Positions 27,402 through 35,325 of a DNA stretch of 64,000 bases are shown in pieces. Below the pieces are notes generated by a model. It did not search any database. It was not told where the DNA came from and was given only the letters and a program-made list of their open reading frames with translations. A program made the position numbers and the translations under genes. The stretch is from Streptomyces ureilyticus (GTDB lineage Bacteria > Actinomycetota > Actinomycetes > Streptomycetales > Streptomycetaceae). The first letter of the stretch is position 1, and every line of letters starts with the position of its first letter. Location of the stretch: contig NZ_JAAKZX010000011.1 of the NCBI RefSeq assembly GCF_011045025.1, forward strand, positions 1 to 64,000. The letters are read 5' to 3'.

Positions 27402-28459
27402 GTGAGAGTCCCTTCACTTGCGTCGTACGCCCCCGACGCTACAGCCAGCAGTCGGGCGGCTTTCAGTTCCGTCTCACGCCACTCGAGCTCGGGGTCGGAC
27501 CCCCAGGTGATGCCCGCGCCGGAGCCGAAGCACAGCACCGCCGCGTCCCTTCCCTGCTCGGCGGACCGGTCCATCCAGAACGTACGGATGCCGACGGCCA
27601 GTTCCCCGGTCCCGCGGTCGGCGTCCACCCAGCCGATGCCGCCGCAGTACGGGCCGCGGGGCGCCGTCTCCAGGGCCTCGATGATCCGCAGGGCGCTGGA
27701 CTTGGGGGCGCCCGTGACGGAACCGGGCGGAAACGTCGCCTCCAGCAGCTCCGGCCAGCCGGCGTCATCGCGCAGTTCGCCGCGCACGGTCGAGACGAGG
27801 TGGACGAGGCCCGGGTGCTTCTCGACGACGCACAGGTCGGGCACGGTCACCGAGCCGGTGGCGCAGACGCGCCCGATGTCGTTGCGGACCAGGTCCACGA
27901 TCATCACGTTCTCGGCGTAGTCCTTCTCCAGGAGGTCAGTCTCGGTGCGTCCGGTGCCCTTGATCGGGCCCGACTCGACGATCCGCCCGTCGCGGCGCAG
28001 AAAGAGTTCGGGAGACGCGGTGGCGACTTCGACGCCGTGGTCGCGGAGGCGGATCGTTCCGGCATACGGGGCCGGGTTGCCGCGCGCGAGCAGCGCGGTG
28101 AGCGCGTCCACGTCGGCGTCCGGCGCGATGGGCGCGGACAGAACCCGGCAGAGGTTCGCCTGGTAGACCTCGCCGGCCGCTATGTGCTCGCGGATACGGC
28201 GTACGCCCGCCGTGTACGCGGCGCGGTCGAGCGACGACGTCCAGTCGTCCATCGCGGGGCCCCGCCACTCCCCCGGCACGGGCGCGGGCACCGGCTCATG
28301 GCGTACGTCCCGGAAGCGGGCGCACACCAGGCGCCCCTCGAAGTCCGCCGTGACGGCCCAGAAGCCACTCGAGTCCAGGGCCGCGGGGTCACTCGTGACG
28401 TCGCGGAGGCCGGTCGCGACGAGGCCGCCGAAACGGGCGAGAGCTGGGAGGTCGTGCAC
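27398..28459 (-). CDS. pabB: Aminodeoxychorismate synthase component I
   Basis: A 353-residue chorismate-binding enzyme (anthranilate synthase I/PabB family). Motifs include GEVYQANLCRVLS, ASPELFLRRDGRIVESGPIKGT, YAENVMIVDLVRNDIGRV, the metal-binding TFPPGSVTGAPK and YCGGIGW. The PIKGT motif is typical of PabB rather than TrpE. The glutamine amidotransferase subunit (PabA) is not in this operon. GTG 28459 (VHDLPALARFGG) was chosen; the frame is open further upstream but without similarity. It is followed by pabC. Confidence 0.87.
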   Translation of the reverse strand: MHDLPALARFGGLVATGLRDVTSDPAALDSSGFWAVTADFEGRLVCARFRDVRHEPVPAPVPGEWRGPAMDDWTSSLDRAAYTAGVRRIREHIAAGEVYQANLCRVLSAPIAPDADVDALTALLARGNPAPYAGTIRLRDHGVEVATASPELFLRRDGRIVESGPIKGTGRTETDLLEKDYAENVMIVDLVRNDIGRVCATGSVTVPDLCVVEKHPGLVHLVSTVRGELRDDAGWPELLEATFPPGSVTGAPKSSALRIIEALETAPRGPYCGGIGWVDADRGTGELAVGIRTFWMDRSAEQGRDAAVLCFGSGAGITWGSDPELEWRETELKAARLLAVASGAYDASEGTLT

Positions 28460-28544
28460 AGGTGCGAGTCTATGGCGGGCGCCGGGCGGGTGACCCGGCC
28501 GCGTCTCCCGGCGGGCGCACCGCAGCACGCTGCATAAACGCGTT

Positions 28545-28572
28545 TTTGTACTGGCCCGGGAATCCGCTAGAG
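28545..28572 (+). promoter_or_regulatory. Promoter of the tRNA array
   Basis: TTGTAC (28545-28550) and TAGAGT (28567-28572) are separated by 16 bp, fitting the vegetative Streptomyces consensus TTGAC-N16-18-TAGRRT. The distance to the first tRNA is 43 bp. Confidence 0.65.
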
Positions 28573-28615
28573 TTCAACACGTCACCGACTCGCGCGAGCG
28601 GGGCGGGAAAGACAA

Positions 28616-28688
28616 GCGGACGTAGCTCAGTTGGTAGAGCGCAACCTTGCCAAGGTTGAGGTCGCCAGTTCGAACCTGGTCGTCCGCT
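28616..28688 (+). tRNA. tRNA-Gly (GCC)
   Basis: A 73-nt tRNA. Acceptor GCGGACG/CGTCCGC, anticodon stem CAACC/GGTTG with loop TTGCCAA giving GCC, T loop TTCGAAC. Discriminator T, CCA not encoded. First gene of the array. Confidence 0.96.
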
Positions 28689-28725
28689 CGCAGGAAGTGG
28701 GGGATCTTCCCGAACCCCCGCCCCT

Positions 28726-28799
28726 GGTGGAGTGGCCGAGAGGCGAGGCAACGGCCTGCAAAGCCGTCTACACGGGTTCAAATCCCGTCTCCACCTCCA
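28726..28799 (+). tRNA. tRNA-Cys (GCA), CCA encoded
   Basis: Acceptor GGTGGAG/CTCCACC, anticodon stem ACGGC/GCCGT with loop CTGCAAA giving GCA, discriminator T, followed by an encoded CCA. Confidence 0.95.
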
Positions 28800-28800
28800 A

Positions 28801-28872
28801 GGACGATTAGCTCAGCGGGAGAGCGCTTCCCTGACACGGAAGAGGTCACTGGTTCAATCCCAGTATCGTCCA
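28801..28872 (+). tRNA. tRNA-Val (GAC), copy 1
   Basis: A 72-nt tRNA with anticodon loop CTGACAC (GAC). Acceptor GGACGAT/ATCGTCC. It starts 1 bp after the CCA of tRNA-Cys. The body is identical to copies 2 and 3 apart from acceptor pairs 2-71 and 3-70. Confidence 0.96.
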
Positions 28873-28894
28873 CTGGTCCGGTTCACCGGGTCCC

Positions 28895-28966
28895 GCGCGA
28901 TTAGCTCAGCGGGAGAGCGCTTCCCTGACACGGAAGAGGTCACTGGTTCAATCCCAGTATCGCGCA
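28895..28966 (+). tRNA. tRNA-Val (GAC), copy 2
   Basis: A 72-nt tRNA, acceptor GCGCGAT/ATCGCGC, anticodon GAC, no encoded CCA. Confidence 0.96.
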
Positions 28967-28995
28967 CGCACTACGCACCACCAGCAGGTCTCACT

Positions 28996-29070
28996 GCGCG
29001 ATTAGCTCAGCGGGAGAGCGCTTCCCTGACACGGAAGAGGTCACTGGTTCAATCCCAGTATCGCGCACCA
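28996..29070 (+). tRNA. tRNA-Val (GAC), copy 3, CCA encoded
   Basis: Same body and acceptor stem as copy 2; discriminator A at 29067, followed by an encoded CCA (29068-29070). Last tRNA before the terminator. Confidence 0.96.
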
Positions 29071-29073
29071 GCC

Positions 29074-29108
29074 GAAGCCCCCGGCCGTCTCGTACGGCCG
29101 GGGGCTTC
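29074..29108 (+). terminator. Terminator of the tRNA array
   Basis: A perfect 15-bp stem (29074-29088 with 29094-29108) and 5-nt loop, 4 bp after the last tRNA. It can also terminate the convergent minus-strand gene ending at 29136. Confidence 0.88.
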
Positions 29109-29135
29109 GTCGTGCGGGGCGCTCCTCGGATGTCG

Positions 29136-29432
29136 TCAGGAGGAGAAGAGCATGTGGCCGAAGCTCTTCTTGTGGCGCTTGTGACCGTAGTGACCCCCAT
29201 GGCCGCCGTGTGGGGCGCCCCAGGCGGGTGCGGGAGCTGACGGGTAGGCCTGCGGGGCCGCCGGAGCGGCCGGGGGCGGCGGCGCGGGCTGCTGCCACTG
29301 GGACTCCAGGCGGGTCAGCGACTCCAGCTCGCCGTAGTCGAGAAAGATCCCGCGGCAGCCGCTGCACTGCTCGATCTGGACGCCATTGCGGTTGTACGTG
29401 TGCATCGGCGCACGGCACTTCGGACACTGCAT
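29136..29432 (-). CDS. TFIIB-type zinc-ribbon protein
   Basis: A 98-residue protein. The N-terminal zinc ribbon has CPKC (residues 3-6) and CSGC (23-26), with GIFLDYGELESL after the second knuckle, the zf-TFIIB pattern of small bacterial proteins. The rest is Pro/Ala-rich and ends in a His/Gly/Lys-rich stretch (HGGHGGHYGHKRHKKS) that might bind metal. Possible nucleic acid or protein binding; function unknown. It ends against the tRNA array terminator. Confidence 0.83.
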   Translation of the reverse strand: MQCPKCRAPMHTYNRNGVQIEQCSGCRGIFLDYGELESLTRLESQWQQPAPPPPAAPAAPQAYPSAPAPAWGAPHGGHGGHYGHKRHKKSFGHMLFSS

Positions 29433-29506
29433 GGTCGGCTCAACTCCTCGCCGGTCGGTACTGCTTCGCCAGGACAGACACTGCCCGGCTTCGGTTCGGT
29501 TGCACC

Positions 29507-30454
29507 TTACGTCGGGAAACCGGGCGCCAACTCCGGCGGGTGCGCTGCCATTCGGTCACAGGCGTCGATCACGGCCAGCTGCACCTCGTCGAGCGCACGG
29601 CCGGCCGCCATCGCCTTCGCGATCGCCAGGGCGCCCGTCTGGACGGTGAGGGCGCGGGCCGGGACGTCCAGGGCCGGCCAGGGGTCGGTGTCCGCGGGGA
29701 GGGCGGGGCCCTCGGCCTTCTGGTACGCCGTCAGGAAGCGGGTCCACTCCTCGGGCGGGAGGAGCCCGCAGGCGAACCAGGCGGCGGGGCGGGCCAGATC
29801 CCACGCGGGCTCGCCCAGTCCGAGGTCGTCGATGTCGATCAGCAGCCAGGCGCCGCCCGGGTCGCGGACGAGTTGGCCCAGGTGCAGATCACCGTGGCAC
29901 AGCGCCTGCGCGTGCTCCATCGGGGCCTCGTTCCTCGCCCAGGCGGGAAGGACGGACCAGGCACGCAGAACCGGTCCGGCCGCGGGATGCGGGCCCGCCG
30001 CGCGAAGCCGCGCGACGGCTCTGGCCGCCTTCGCCGGACCCCGCATCGGCGGGAGCCCGGACGGGAGTACGGCTTCGGGCGTCCGGTGGAGGCGGGCGAG
30101 GAGGGTGGCGGCTTCCTCCCAGGGGGCGGCTTCGGGAGTTTCGGGGTCCACGGGGGTGCCGTACGGCCAGAACGTGACCAGTCGGCCGTGCAGTTCGGCA
30201 GCGCTCGAGACGAGCGGCGCCAGGAGGACGCCGTCCAGGGCCGGGTGCGCGGCGACGGCCACACGTGCCGCGAGTTCGCCGACGTCGGTTCCGGGAGCGT
30301 GCGCCTTCGCCACAGTGTCCGCATGCCGCACGACGGTGCCATCGGCCCGATCGGCCAGCACAGAGGTATCCGTACCGCATGCGCAAGCCCCCGCCCCGGG
30401 GTGCACCGCGGCACGCACCTTCGCGGTAAGGCCGGGCAGCACGTCTACGGTCAC
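29507..30454 (-). CDS. Aminoglycoside phosphotransferase-family kinase-like protein
   Basis: A 315-residue APH/choline-kinase fold protein. The catalytic loop is CHGDLHLGQLV and the metal-binding segment LIDIDDLGLGEPAWDLARPA, with both expected Asp residues. GTG 30454 (VTVDVLPGLTAKVRAAV) was chosen because AGGGGG lies just upstream; an open frame further upstream adds a weak extension. The substrate is unknown, and conservation in core Streptomyces suggests a metabolic role rather than resistance. Confidence 0.83.
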   Translation of the reverse strand: MTVDVLPGLTAKVRAAVHPGAGACACGTDTSVLADRADGTVVRHADTVAKAHAPGTDVGELAARVAVAAHPALDGVLLAPLVSSAAELHGRLVTFWPYGTPVDPETPEAAPWEEAATLLARLHRTPEAVLPSGLPPMRGPAKAARAVARLRAAGPHPAAGPVLRAWSVLPAWARNEAPMEHAQALCHGDLHLGQLVRDPGGAWLLIDIDDLGLGEPAWDLARPAAWFACGLLPPEEWTRFLTAYQKAEGPALPADTDPWPALDVPARALTVQTGALAIAKAMAAGRALDEVQLAVIDACDRMAAHPPELAPGFPT

Positions 30455-30742
30455 TCGAATCCCCCTGAGGTCGTACGGCGCCGGCTCATCCCCGCAAGCC
30501 GGGGCGACCTTGTGAGCGTACGCAGCCAACAAACGGCCCTCGAACCGCAACCATCAATTGAGCAACCACAACGGCCCGCACCCGGTCCGCGAGAACGGTG
30601 CCGGCATAGGCACAAAAGAGCGCGCCCGCGCAGCTCCCCAGCTGCGCGGGCGTCTCTGTGCCGTCCGCCGCACCCCCGTCCCCACGGGGTTTCATGGCCG
30701 GATGTCCCCGCCCGGACCGCTCTTCCGGGCCTGGGGCGCCGC

Positions 30743-30952
30743 TCAGCGCCCCAGCATCACGCCCACGGACGACGCTTGTGTGACCACTGCTTCCCAGCCG
30801 CCGAAGACGACCACGAGCACGGTCGCCAGGGGGAGGACCATGGCCGTCGCCACCAAGGGGTGGCGCTGGCCGGACCGGCGGGTACCGAACGTGGCGCTGT
30901 GCGCCCTGCGTCCCCGCGTGCGGATCATCGTCCGCGATGCCGTGTCCGCCAT
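30743..30952 (-). CDS. Small membrane protein
   Basis: A 69-residue protein: a basic N-terminus (MADTASRTMIRTRGRRAHSATFGTRRSGQRHP), then one hydrophobic segment (LVATAMVLPLATVLVVVFGGW). AGGAGAGGG precedes ATG 30952. No family recognised. About 200 bp separate it from the APH-family gene downstream on the same strand. Confidence 0.68.
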   Translation of the reverse strand: MADTASRTMIRTRGRRAHSATFGTRRSGQRHPLVATAMVLPLATVLVVVFGGWEAVVTQASSVGVMLGR

Positions 30953-30970
30953 GGTCCCTCTCCTGACCTT

Positions 30971-31006
30971 CTGTTGATGAAGCTCTTGCAGTTGATGAGG
31001 CTCTTG
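30971..31006. repeat. Tandem 18-bp repeat, two copies
   Basis: Units 30971-30988 and 30989-31006 share 16 of 18 bases (C-GTTGATGA-GCTCTTG). A degenerate third unit follows. They lie in the leader of the small membrane-protein gene. Confidence 0.6.
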
Positions 31007-31196
31007 TTGCTGGTTGATCTCCTGCTGTCTGACAGCGGCGGGTGACTGACCTCGGGGGACGAGTGCTGCACCCGCCGCTTGACTTCAAATCTAGGTGGGC
31101 GGGGCCCGTGGGGCGTCATGCCGTCGTATCGATTGCCGGGCCTCCCGGAGGATGACCGATGACCTGCGGAGTACTCCCCTGGGTGGAGACGAGGTC

Positions 31197-31472
31197 CTAG
31201 GTCTCGGGGTCTTCCCGGAGGGGACGTCCGGTCTGCCCGGTCTGCTCCGAGCTGTCCTCCCTGGGCACGGGCTGTTCGACCAGGGCCAGCACCCTGTTCG
31301 CCATGAAGCGGGCCGTGCGGACCACCCCTCCGCTGCGGGTGACTTCGCTCACTTCCACGACTCCTCTGCGGACCGCCGTCTCCACCCGGCGCCCCGCGCG
31401 GCTCGCCACCACCTCGTATGTACGCGTCGTGTCCCCGGCGTCCACGACTATCTCCACTCGATCACCCTTCAC
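31197..31472 (-). CDS. Conserved small beta-rich protein
   Basis: A 91-residue protein from GTG 31472 (VKGDRVEIVVDAGDTTRTYEVVASRAGRRVETAVRRGVVEVSEVTRSG), preceded by AAGGGGGAT. The regular alternation of Val and charged residues predicts beta strands. The C-terminus is polar. It is divergent from the kinase gene, with about 200 bp of shared upstream DNA. No domain or function recognised. Confidence 0.72.
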   Translation of the reverse strand: MKGDRVEIVVDAGDTTRTYEVVASRAGRRVETAVRRGVVEVSEVTRSGGVVRTARFMANRVLALVEQPVPREDSSEQTGQTGRPLREDPET

Positions 31473-31674
31473 GGGCCCAATCCCCCTTCTGCGACCGATG
31501 GTTGGGGATCCCGGCAGCCCAAAGCCGCTGATTTCGCCCGTCCCCTGACCACCTTTCAAGTCTCCCACCCGGCACTGACAATCGGCCGGGCCGCGAGGGC
31601 GCGGCCTCTGCGCACGCCCGGCCACGGAAACGTAAGCTGTGCCACGTCAAATAGACCGGGCAGCGGGGATGAAC

Positions 31675-32988
31675 ATGGCGATGATGCGCCTGAGGCGCGA
31701 GGACCCGCGTGTCGTCGGCTCGTTCAAGATCCACCGACGGCTCGGTGCGGGTGGGATGGGCGTTGTCTATCTGGGCTCCGACCGGCGTGGCCAGCGAGTC
31801 GCACTGAAGGTGATCCGGCCGGATCTGGCGGAGGACCAGGAGTTCAGGTCGCGGTTCGCGCGCGAGGTGTCGGCGGCGCGGCGGATCCGGGGCGGGTGTA
31901 CGGCCCGGCTCGTCGCCGCGGATCTGGAGGCGGACCGTCCGTGGTTCGCGACGCAGTACGTCCCCGGGCCCTCGTTGCACGACAAGGTCGCCGAGGAGGG
32001 GCCGCTCACCGCGGCCGAGATCGCGGCCGTCGGCGCCGCCCTCTCCGAGGGGCTCGTCGCGGTGCACGAGGCCGGTGTCGTGCACCGGGATCTCAAGCCG
32101 TCGAACATCCTGCTCTCCCCGAAGGGGCCGCGCATCATCGACTTCGGCATCGCCTGGGCGACGGGTGCGAGCACGCTCACGCACGTCGGTACGGCGGTGG
32201 GGTCGCCCGGTTTCCTCGCGCCGGAGCAGGTGCGGGGTGCCGCCGTCACGCCGGCCACGGATGTGTTCGCGCTCGGGGCCACGCTGGCGTACGCGTCGAC
32301 TTCGGACTCGCCCTTCGGGCACGGCAGTTCCGAAGTGATGCTCTACAGGGTGGTGCACGAGGAGGCGCAGCTGAAGGGCGTGCCGGACGCGCTGGCCCCT
32401 CTCGTACGGGCGTGTCTGGCGAAGGATCCGGAGGAGCGGCCCAGCACGCTTCAACTGTCGTTGCGGCTCAAGGAGATCGCGGCCCGTGAGGCTCAGGGGC
32501 TGAGCTCCGCCCGGCCGCCCGCGCCGCGTGTGAGCGAGGCCGAGCGGCCGACGGGGCGGCTCACCGAGCACCACCCGGACCCGCGCACCCAGCGGCGTAC
32601 GCAGGGCGCTCCCCCGCCGCCGCGGAACGGTACGCCGTCGCGGTCCGGGGCGCGGCCGGTGCCGTCGCGGGGCAACTCGACGCGGTCCGGCTCAGGCGGT
32701 CGGCCCGTGGGTCCGCGCAGTGGGGCGGGGCGTCCGGGGCCGCGGACCACCGGGGCCGGGCGGCGGCCCGCCAATCCGCGGTTGCTGCGGCAGCGGCTCT
32801 TCGTGTTCGTCGTGGTGACACTGCTGGTGGCGCTCGGGATCGCGGCGGCGCAGGGCTGCCAGGGGCCGGAGCGCGGGCTCGGCGGTGAGCAGCGGCAACA
32901 GGAGCCCGTACAGCCGGAGTTCACCACGCCGGACGGCATGATGGCCGAGCGGTACGAGTCGACGCTCGAGATGCGGCCTCAGGGCTGA
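31675..32988 (+). CDS. Ser/Thr protein kinase (PknB-like) with C-terminal membrane helix
   Basis: A 437-residue Hanks-type kinase. The Gly loop GAGGMGVVYLG, VALKVIRP lysine, catalytic HRDLKPSN, DFG and APEQ motifs are all present in the first 270 residues. A Pro/Arg/Gly-rich juxtamembrane region follows, then one helix (LFVFVVVTLLVALGIAAAQGC) and a short external tail; no PASTA repeats. The start is ATG 31675, which has GGGG at suitable spacing; ATG 31669 is two codons upstream. Probably a membrane-tethered regulator. Confidence 0.9.
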   Translation: MAMMRLRREDPRVVGSFKIHRRLGAGGMGVVYLGSDRRGQRVALKVIRPDLAEDQEFRSRFAREVSAARRIRGGCTARLVAADLEADRPWFATQYVPGPSLHDKVAEEGPLTAAEIAAVGAALSEGLVAVHEAGVVHRDLKPSNILLSPKGPRIIDFGIAWATGASTLTHVGTAVGSPGFLAPEQVRGAAVTPATDVFALGATLAYASTSDSPFGHGSSEVMLYRVVHEEAQLKGVPDALAPLVRACLAKDPEERPSTLQLSLRLKEIAAREAQGLSSARPPAPRVSEAERPTGRLTEHHPDPRTQRRTQGAPPPPRNGTPSRSGARPVPSRGNSTRSGSGGRPVGPRSGAGRPGPRTTGAGRRPANPRLLRQRLFVFVVVTLLVALGIAAAQGCQGPERGLGGEQRQQEPVQPEFTTPDGMMAERYESTLEMRPQG

Positions 32989-33797
32989 GGACGGCCCGTC
33001 GCGACCGCGTAGAAGGCCACCGCCGCCGCTGCGCCCACGTTCAGCGAGTCCACACCGTGGGCCATCGGGATGCGGACCCATTCATCCGCGGCCACCAGGG
33101 CCTGGGTGGACAGGCCGTCGCCCTCCGCGCCCAGCATCAGGGCGACCCGGTCCATCCGGTGCGGGGCCACCTCGTCGAGGCTCTTGGCCTTCTCGTCCGG
33201 AGTGAGCGCGAGGAGGGCGAAACCCGCCTCGCGGACCGTCTCCAGGCCTTTGGGCCAGGTGTCGAGACGGGCGTACGGGACGGAGAAGACCGCGCCCATG
33301 GAGACCTTCACGCTGCGGCGGTAGAGCGGGTCCGCGCAGTCCGGTGAGAGGAGGACCGCGTCCATGCCGAGGGCGGCGGCGGAGCGGAAGATCGCGCCGA
33401 TGTTGGTGTGGTCGTTGACCGACTCCATGACGACCACTCTGCGCGCCGTCTGGAGCAGGTCGTCGGGGGTCGGCAGCGGCTTGCGCTGCATGGAGGCGAG
33501 GGCTCCGCGGTGTACGTGGTAGCCGGTGACCTGCTCGGCGAGTTCGGGGCTCACCGCGTACACCGGGGCGGGGAGTTCGTCGATGACGTCGCGCATGACG
33601 TCGACCCACTTGGCGGAGAGCAGCATCGAGCGCATCTCGTAACCGGCGTCCTTGGCCCGTCTGATGACCTTCTCGCCCTCGGCGATGAACAGGCCCTCGG
33701 CGGGCTCGCGCTTGCGGCGCAGCTCGACGTCGGTCAGGCCCGTGTAGTCGCGCAGGCGCGGGTCGTCGGGTTCCTCAACGGTGATGAGATCGGCCAC
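32979..33797 (-). CDS. TrmH/SpoU-family RNA 2'-O-methyltransferase
   Basis: A 272-residue SPOUT methyltransferase. Motif 1 is ESVNDHTNIGAIFRSA, motif 2 VALMLGAEGDGLS, motif 3 MAHGVDSLNVGAAAAVAFY, which together form the knotted AdoMet site. The N-terminal region resembles the SpoU substrate-binding domain (EGLFIAEGEKVIRRAKDAGY). The target is tRNA or rRNA, not defined here. Its 3' end overlaps the convergent kinase gene by 10 bp. Confidence 0.9.
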   Translation of the reverse strand: MADLITVEEPDDPRLRDYTGLTDVELRRKREPAEGLFIAEGEKVIRRAKDAGYEMRSMLLSAKWVDVMRDVIDELPAPVYAVSPELAEQVTGYHVHRGALASMQRKPLPTPDDLLQTARRVVVMESVNDHTNIGAIFRSAAALGMDAVLLSPDCADPLYRRSVKVSMGAVFSVPYARLDTWPKGLETVREAGFALLALTPDEKAKSLDEVAPHRMDRVALMLGAEGDGLSTQALVAADEWVRIPMAHGVDSLNVGAAAAVAFYAVATGRPQP

Positions 33798-33861
33798 AGA
33801 GTGATACTGCCTTGTCCCGGGTGCGGTGCCAACGGCTCGGACAGAGTTGGGTTACCACGGG

Positions 33862-35094
33862 TTACGCGGAGGGCTTCGGGCCTACGTTCACCACGTCGCC
33901 GATGACGATGACCGCCGGGGGCTTCACGTCCTGGGCGCGTACGGTCTCGGCCACCGTTTCGAGCGTCGCGTCGACCCGGCGCTGGGCGGCCGTCGTGCCC
34001 TCCTGGATCAGAGCGACGGGCGTGTCCGGGGACTTGCCGTGCGCGATGAGCGTCTCGGCGACCTTCGGAATCGTACTGACGCCCATGAGGATCACCAGCG
34101 TGCCGGTCAGCCGGGCCACGGACGGCCAGTCGACCAGGGAGCGCTCGTCGTCGGGCGCGATGTGACCGCTGACCACGGTGAACTCATGGGCGACGCCCCG
34201 GTGGGTGACCGGGATGCCCGCCGCGCCCGGAACCGAGATCGAGCTGGAGATGCCGGGCACGACCGTGCAGGGGATGCCGGCCTCGGCCAGCGCCTGGACC
34301 TCCTCCATTCCGCGCCCGTAGACGAAGGGGTCGCCGCCCTTGAGCCGTACGACCGACTTACCCTGCTTTGCGTGCTCGATCAGCGCGTTGTTGATGGCCT
34401 CCTGGGCCATGAAGCGCCCGTACGGCAGCTTCGCCGCGTCGATCACCTCGACGCTCGACGGGAGCTCCGCGAGCAGGTCGCGTGGGCCCAGGTGGTCGGT
34501 GATGACCACGTCGGCCTCGGCGAGAAGGCGGCGGCCGCGCACCGTGATCAGGTCCGGGTCGCCGGGGCCGCCGCCGACCAGGGCGACTCCGGGGGTGCGG
34601 GTGCGGTGGTGCGGGGCCACGAGGGTCCCGTCGTGGAGGCCCTCGACCACCGCGTCGCGGATGGCGGCGGTGTGGCGGGGGTCGCGGCCGCGGGCGTTCG
34701 TGGTGAGGACGGCTACGGTGACGCCTTCGCTGTGACCCGTCGCGGGGGTCCAGGCGGTGGCCGCGTCGGCGTCGTCGGAGCGGACGCACCAGACGCGGTT
34801 CGCCTCTGCCTCGGCTGAGGCTCTTGTGTTCGCTTCGTGGTCGCTGGTGGCGATCAGGGCGTACCAGGCCTGGGCCAGGTCGCCCTCCTCGTAAGGGCGC
34901 CGGTGCCAGGTGAGCTCGCCTGCTTCTGCCATTGCCTCTACGGAGGGGGTGGCTTCGGGGGATACGAGGTGGATGTCCGCGCCTGCTGCGATCAGGGCCG
35001 GGAGGCGGCGTTGGGCTACCTGGCCGGCGCCCAGGACTACTACTCGGCGGCCGGTGAGGCGGAGGCCTACGGGGTAGGCGGGGTGTTCGGCCAT
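33862..35094 (-). CDS. cysG: Siroheme-synthase-like: precorrin-2 dehydrogenase plus uroporphyrinogen-III C-methyltransferase
   Basis: A 410-residue CysG-like fusion. The N-terminal half is a Rossmann precorrin-2 oxidase (VVVLGAGQVAQRRLPALIAAGADIHLVSPEA). The C-terminal half is a SUMT methyltransferase (VALVGGGPGDPDLITVRGRRLLAEADVVITDH, RLKGGDPFVYGRG, PGAAGIPVTHRG). It makes precorrin-2/sirohydrochlorin for siroheme and corrinoids. ATG 35094 (MAEHPAYPVGLRL) was chosen over longer in-frame extensions. It lies downstream of cobT on the same strand. Confidence 0.9.
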   Translation of the reverse strand: MAEHPAYPVGLRLTGRRVVVLGAGQVAQRRLPALIAAGADIHLVSPEATPSVEAMAEAGELTWHRRPYEEGDLAQAWYALIATSDHEANTRASAEAEANRVWCVRSDDADAATAWTPATGHSEGVTVAVLTTNARGRDPRHTAAIRDAVVEGLHDGTLVAPHHRTRTPGVALVGGGPGDPDLITVRGRRLLAEADVVITDHLGPRDLLAELPSSVEVIDAAKLPYGRFMAQEAINNALIEHAKQGKSVVRLKGGDPFVYGRGMEEVQALAEAGIPCTVVPGISSSISVPGAAGIPVTHRGVAHEFTVVSGHIAPDDERSLVDWPSVARLTGTLVILMGVSTIPKVAETLIAHGKSPDTPVALIQEGTTAAQRRVDATLETVAETVRAQDVKPPAVIVIGDVVNVGPKPSA

Positions 35095-35169
35095 GGAGGT
35101 GCGGCCCTTCTTGCGGGACATTGCGGGTGGGGTCCTGCGGCTTTGGAGGACCCCTGACGTGCGGATTTT

Positions 35170-35220
35170 ACGGTGCGGGTGGGTGCAGGTGCGTGGGTAG
35201 GTGCGGGTACGTTGTGGGCT
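35170..35220. repeat. G-rich stretch in cysG upstream region
   Basis: Several GGG runs spaced by short GTGC-type linkers occur on the plus strand. A G-quadruplex is possible in principle. It also looks like common Streptomyces intergenic low-complexity DNA. Confidence 0.35.
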
Positions 35221-35229
35221 GTGCCCACC

Positions 35230-35270
35230 CTCCCCCAGTCTCGGCTTCGCTCGACCGGGGGGACCCCCAT
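35230..35270. repeat. Dispersed hairpin repeat, second copy
   Basis: CTCCCCCAG ... CTCGGCTTCGCT ... GACCCCCAT, with CCCCC/GGGGG and GTC/GAC pairing around a CGGCTTCG loop. It is closely similar to 21803-21841. Located between cobT and cysG, where it may terminate or attenuate transcription. Confidence 0.6.
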
Positions 35271-35325
35271 CGCCCCAGCGGAACGACTGCCCACAGCCCG
35301 CGTGCGGGCCCACAGACGGGCGCGG

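Noticed and set aside
26023-27417. A 464-codon minus-strand frame across the GNAT and pabC region
   Set aside because: It is Arg/Gly/Pro-rich in the manner of a shadow frame, while the frames of pabC and the GNAT protein contain the conserved motifs.
28801-29070. Repeat-spacer look of three near-identical units
   Set aside because: The units fold as complete tRNA-Val cloverleafs; this is not a CRISPR array.
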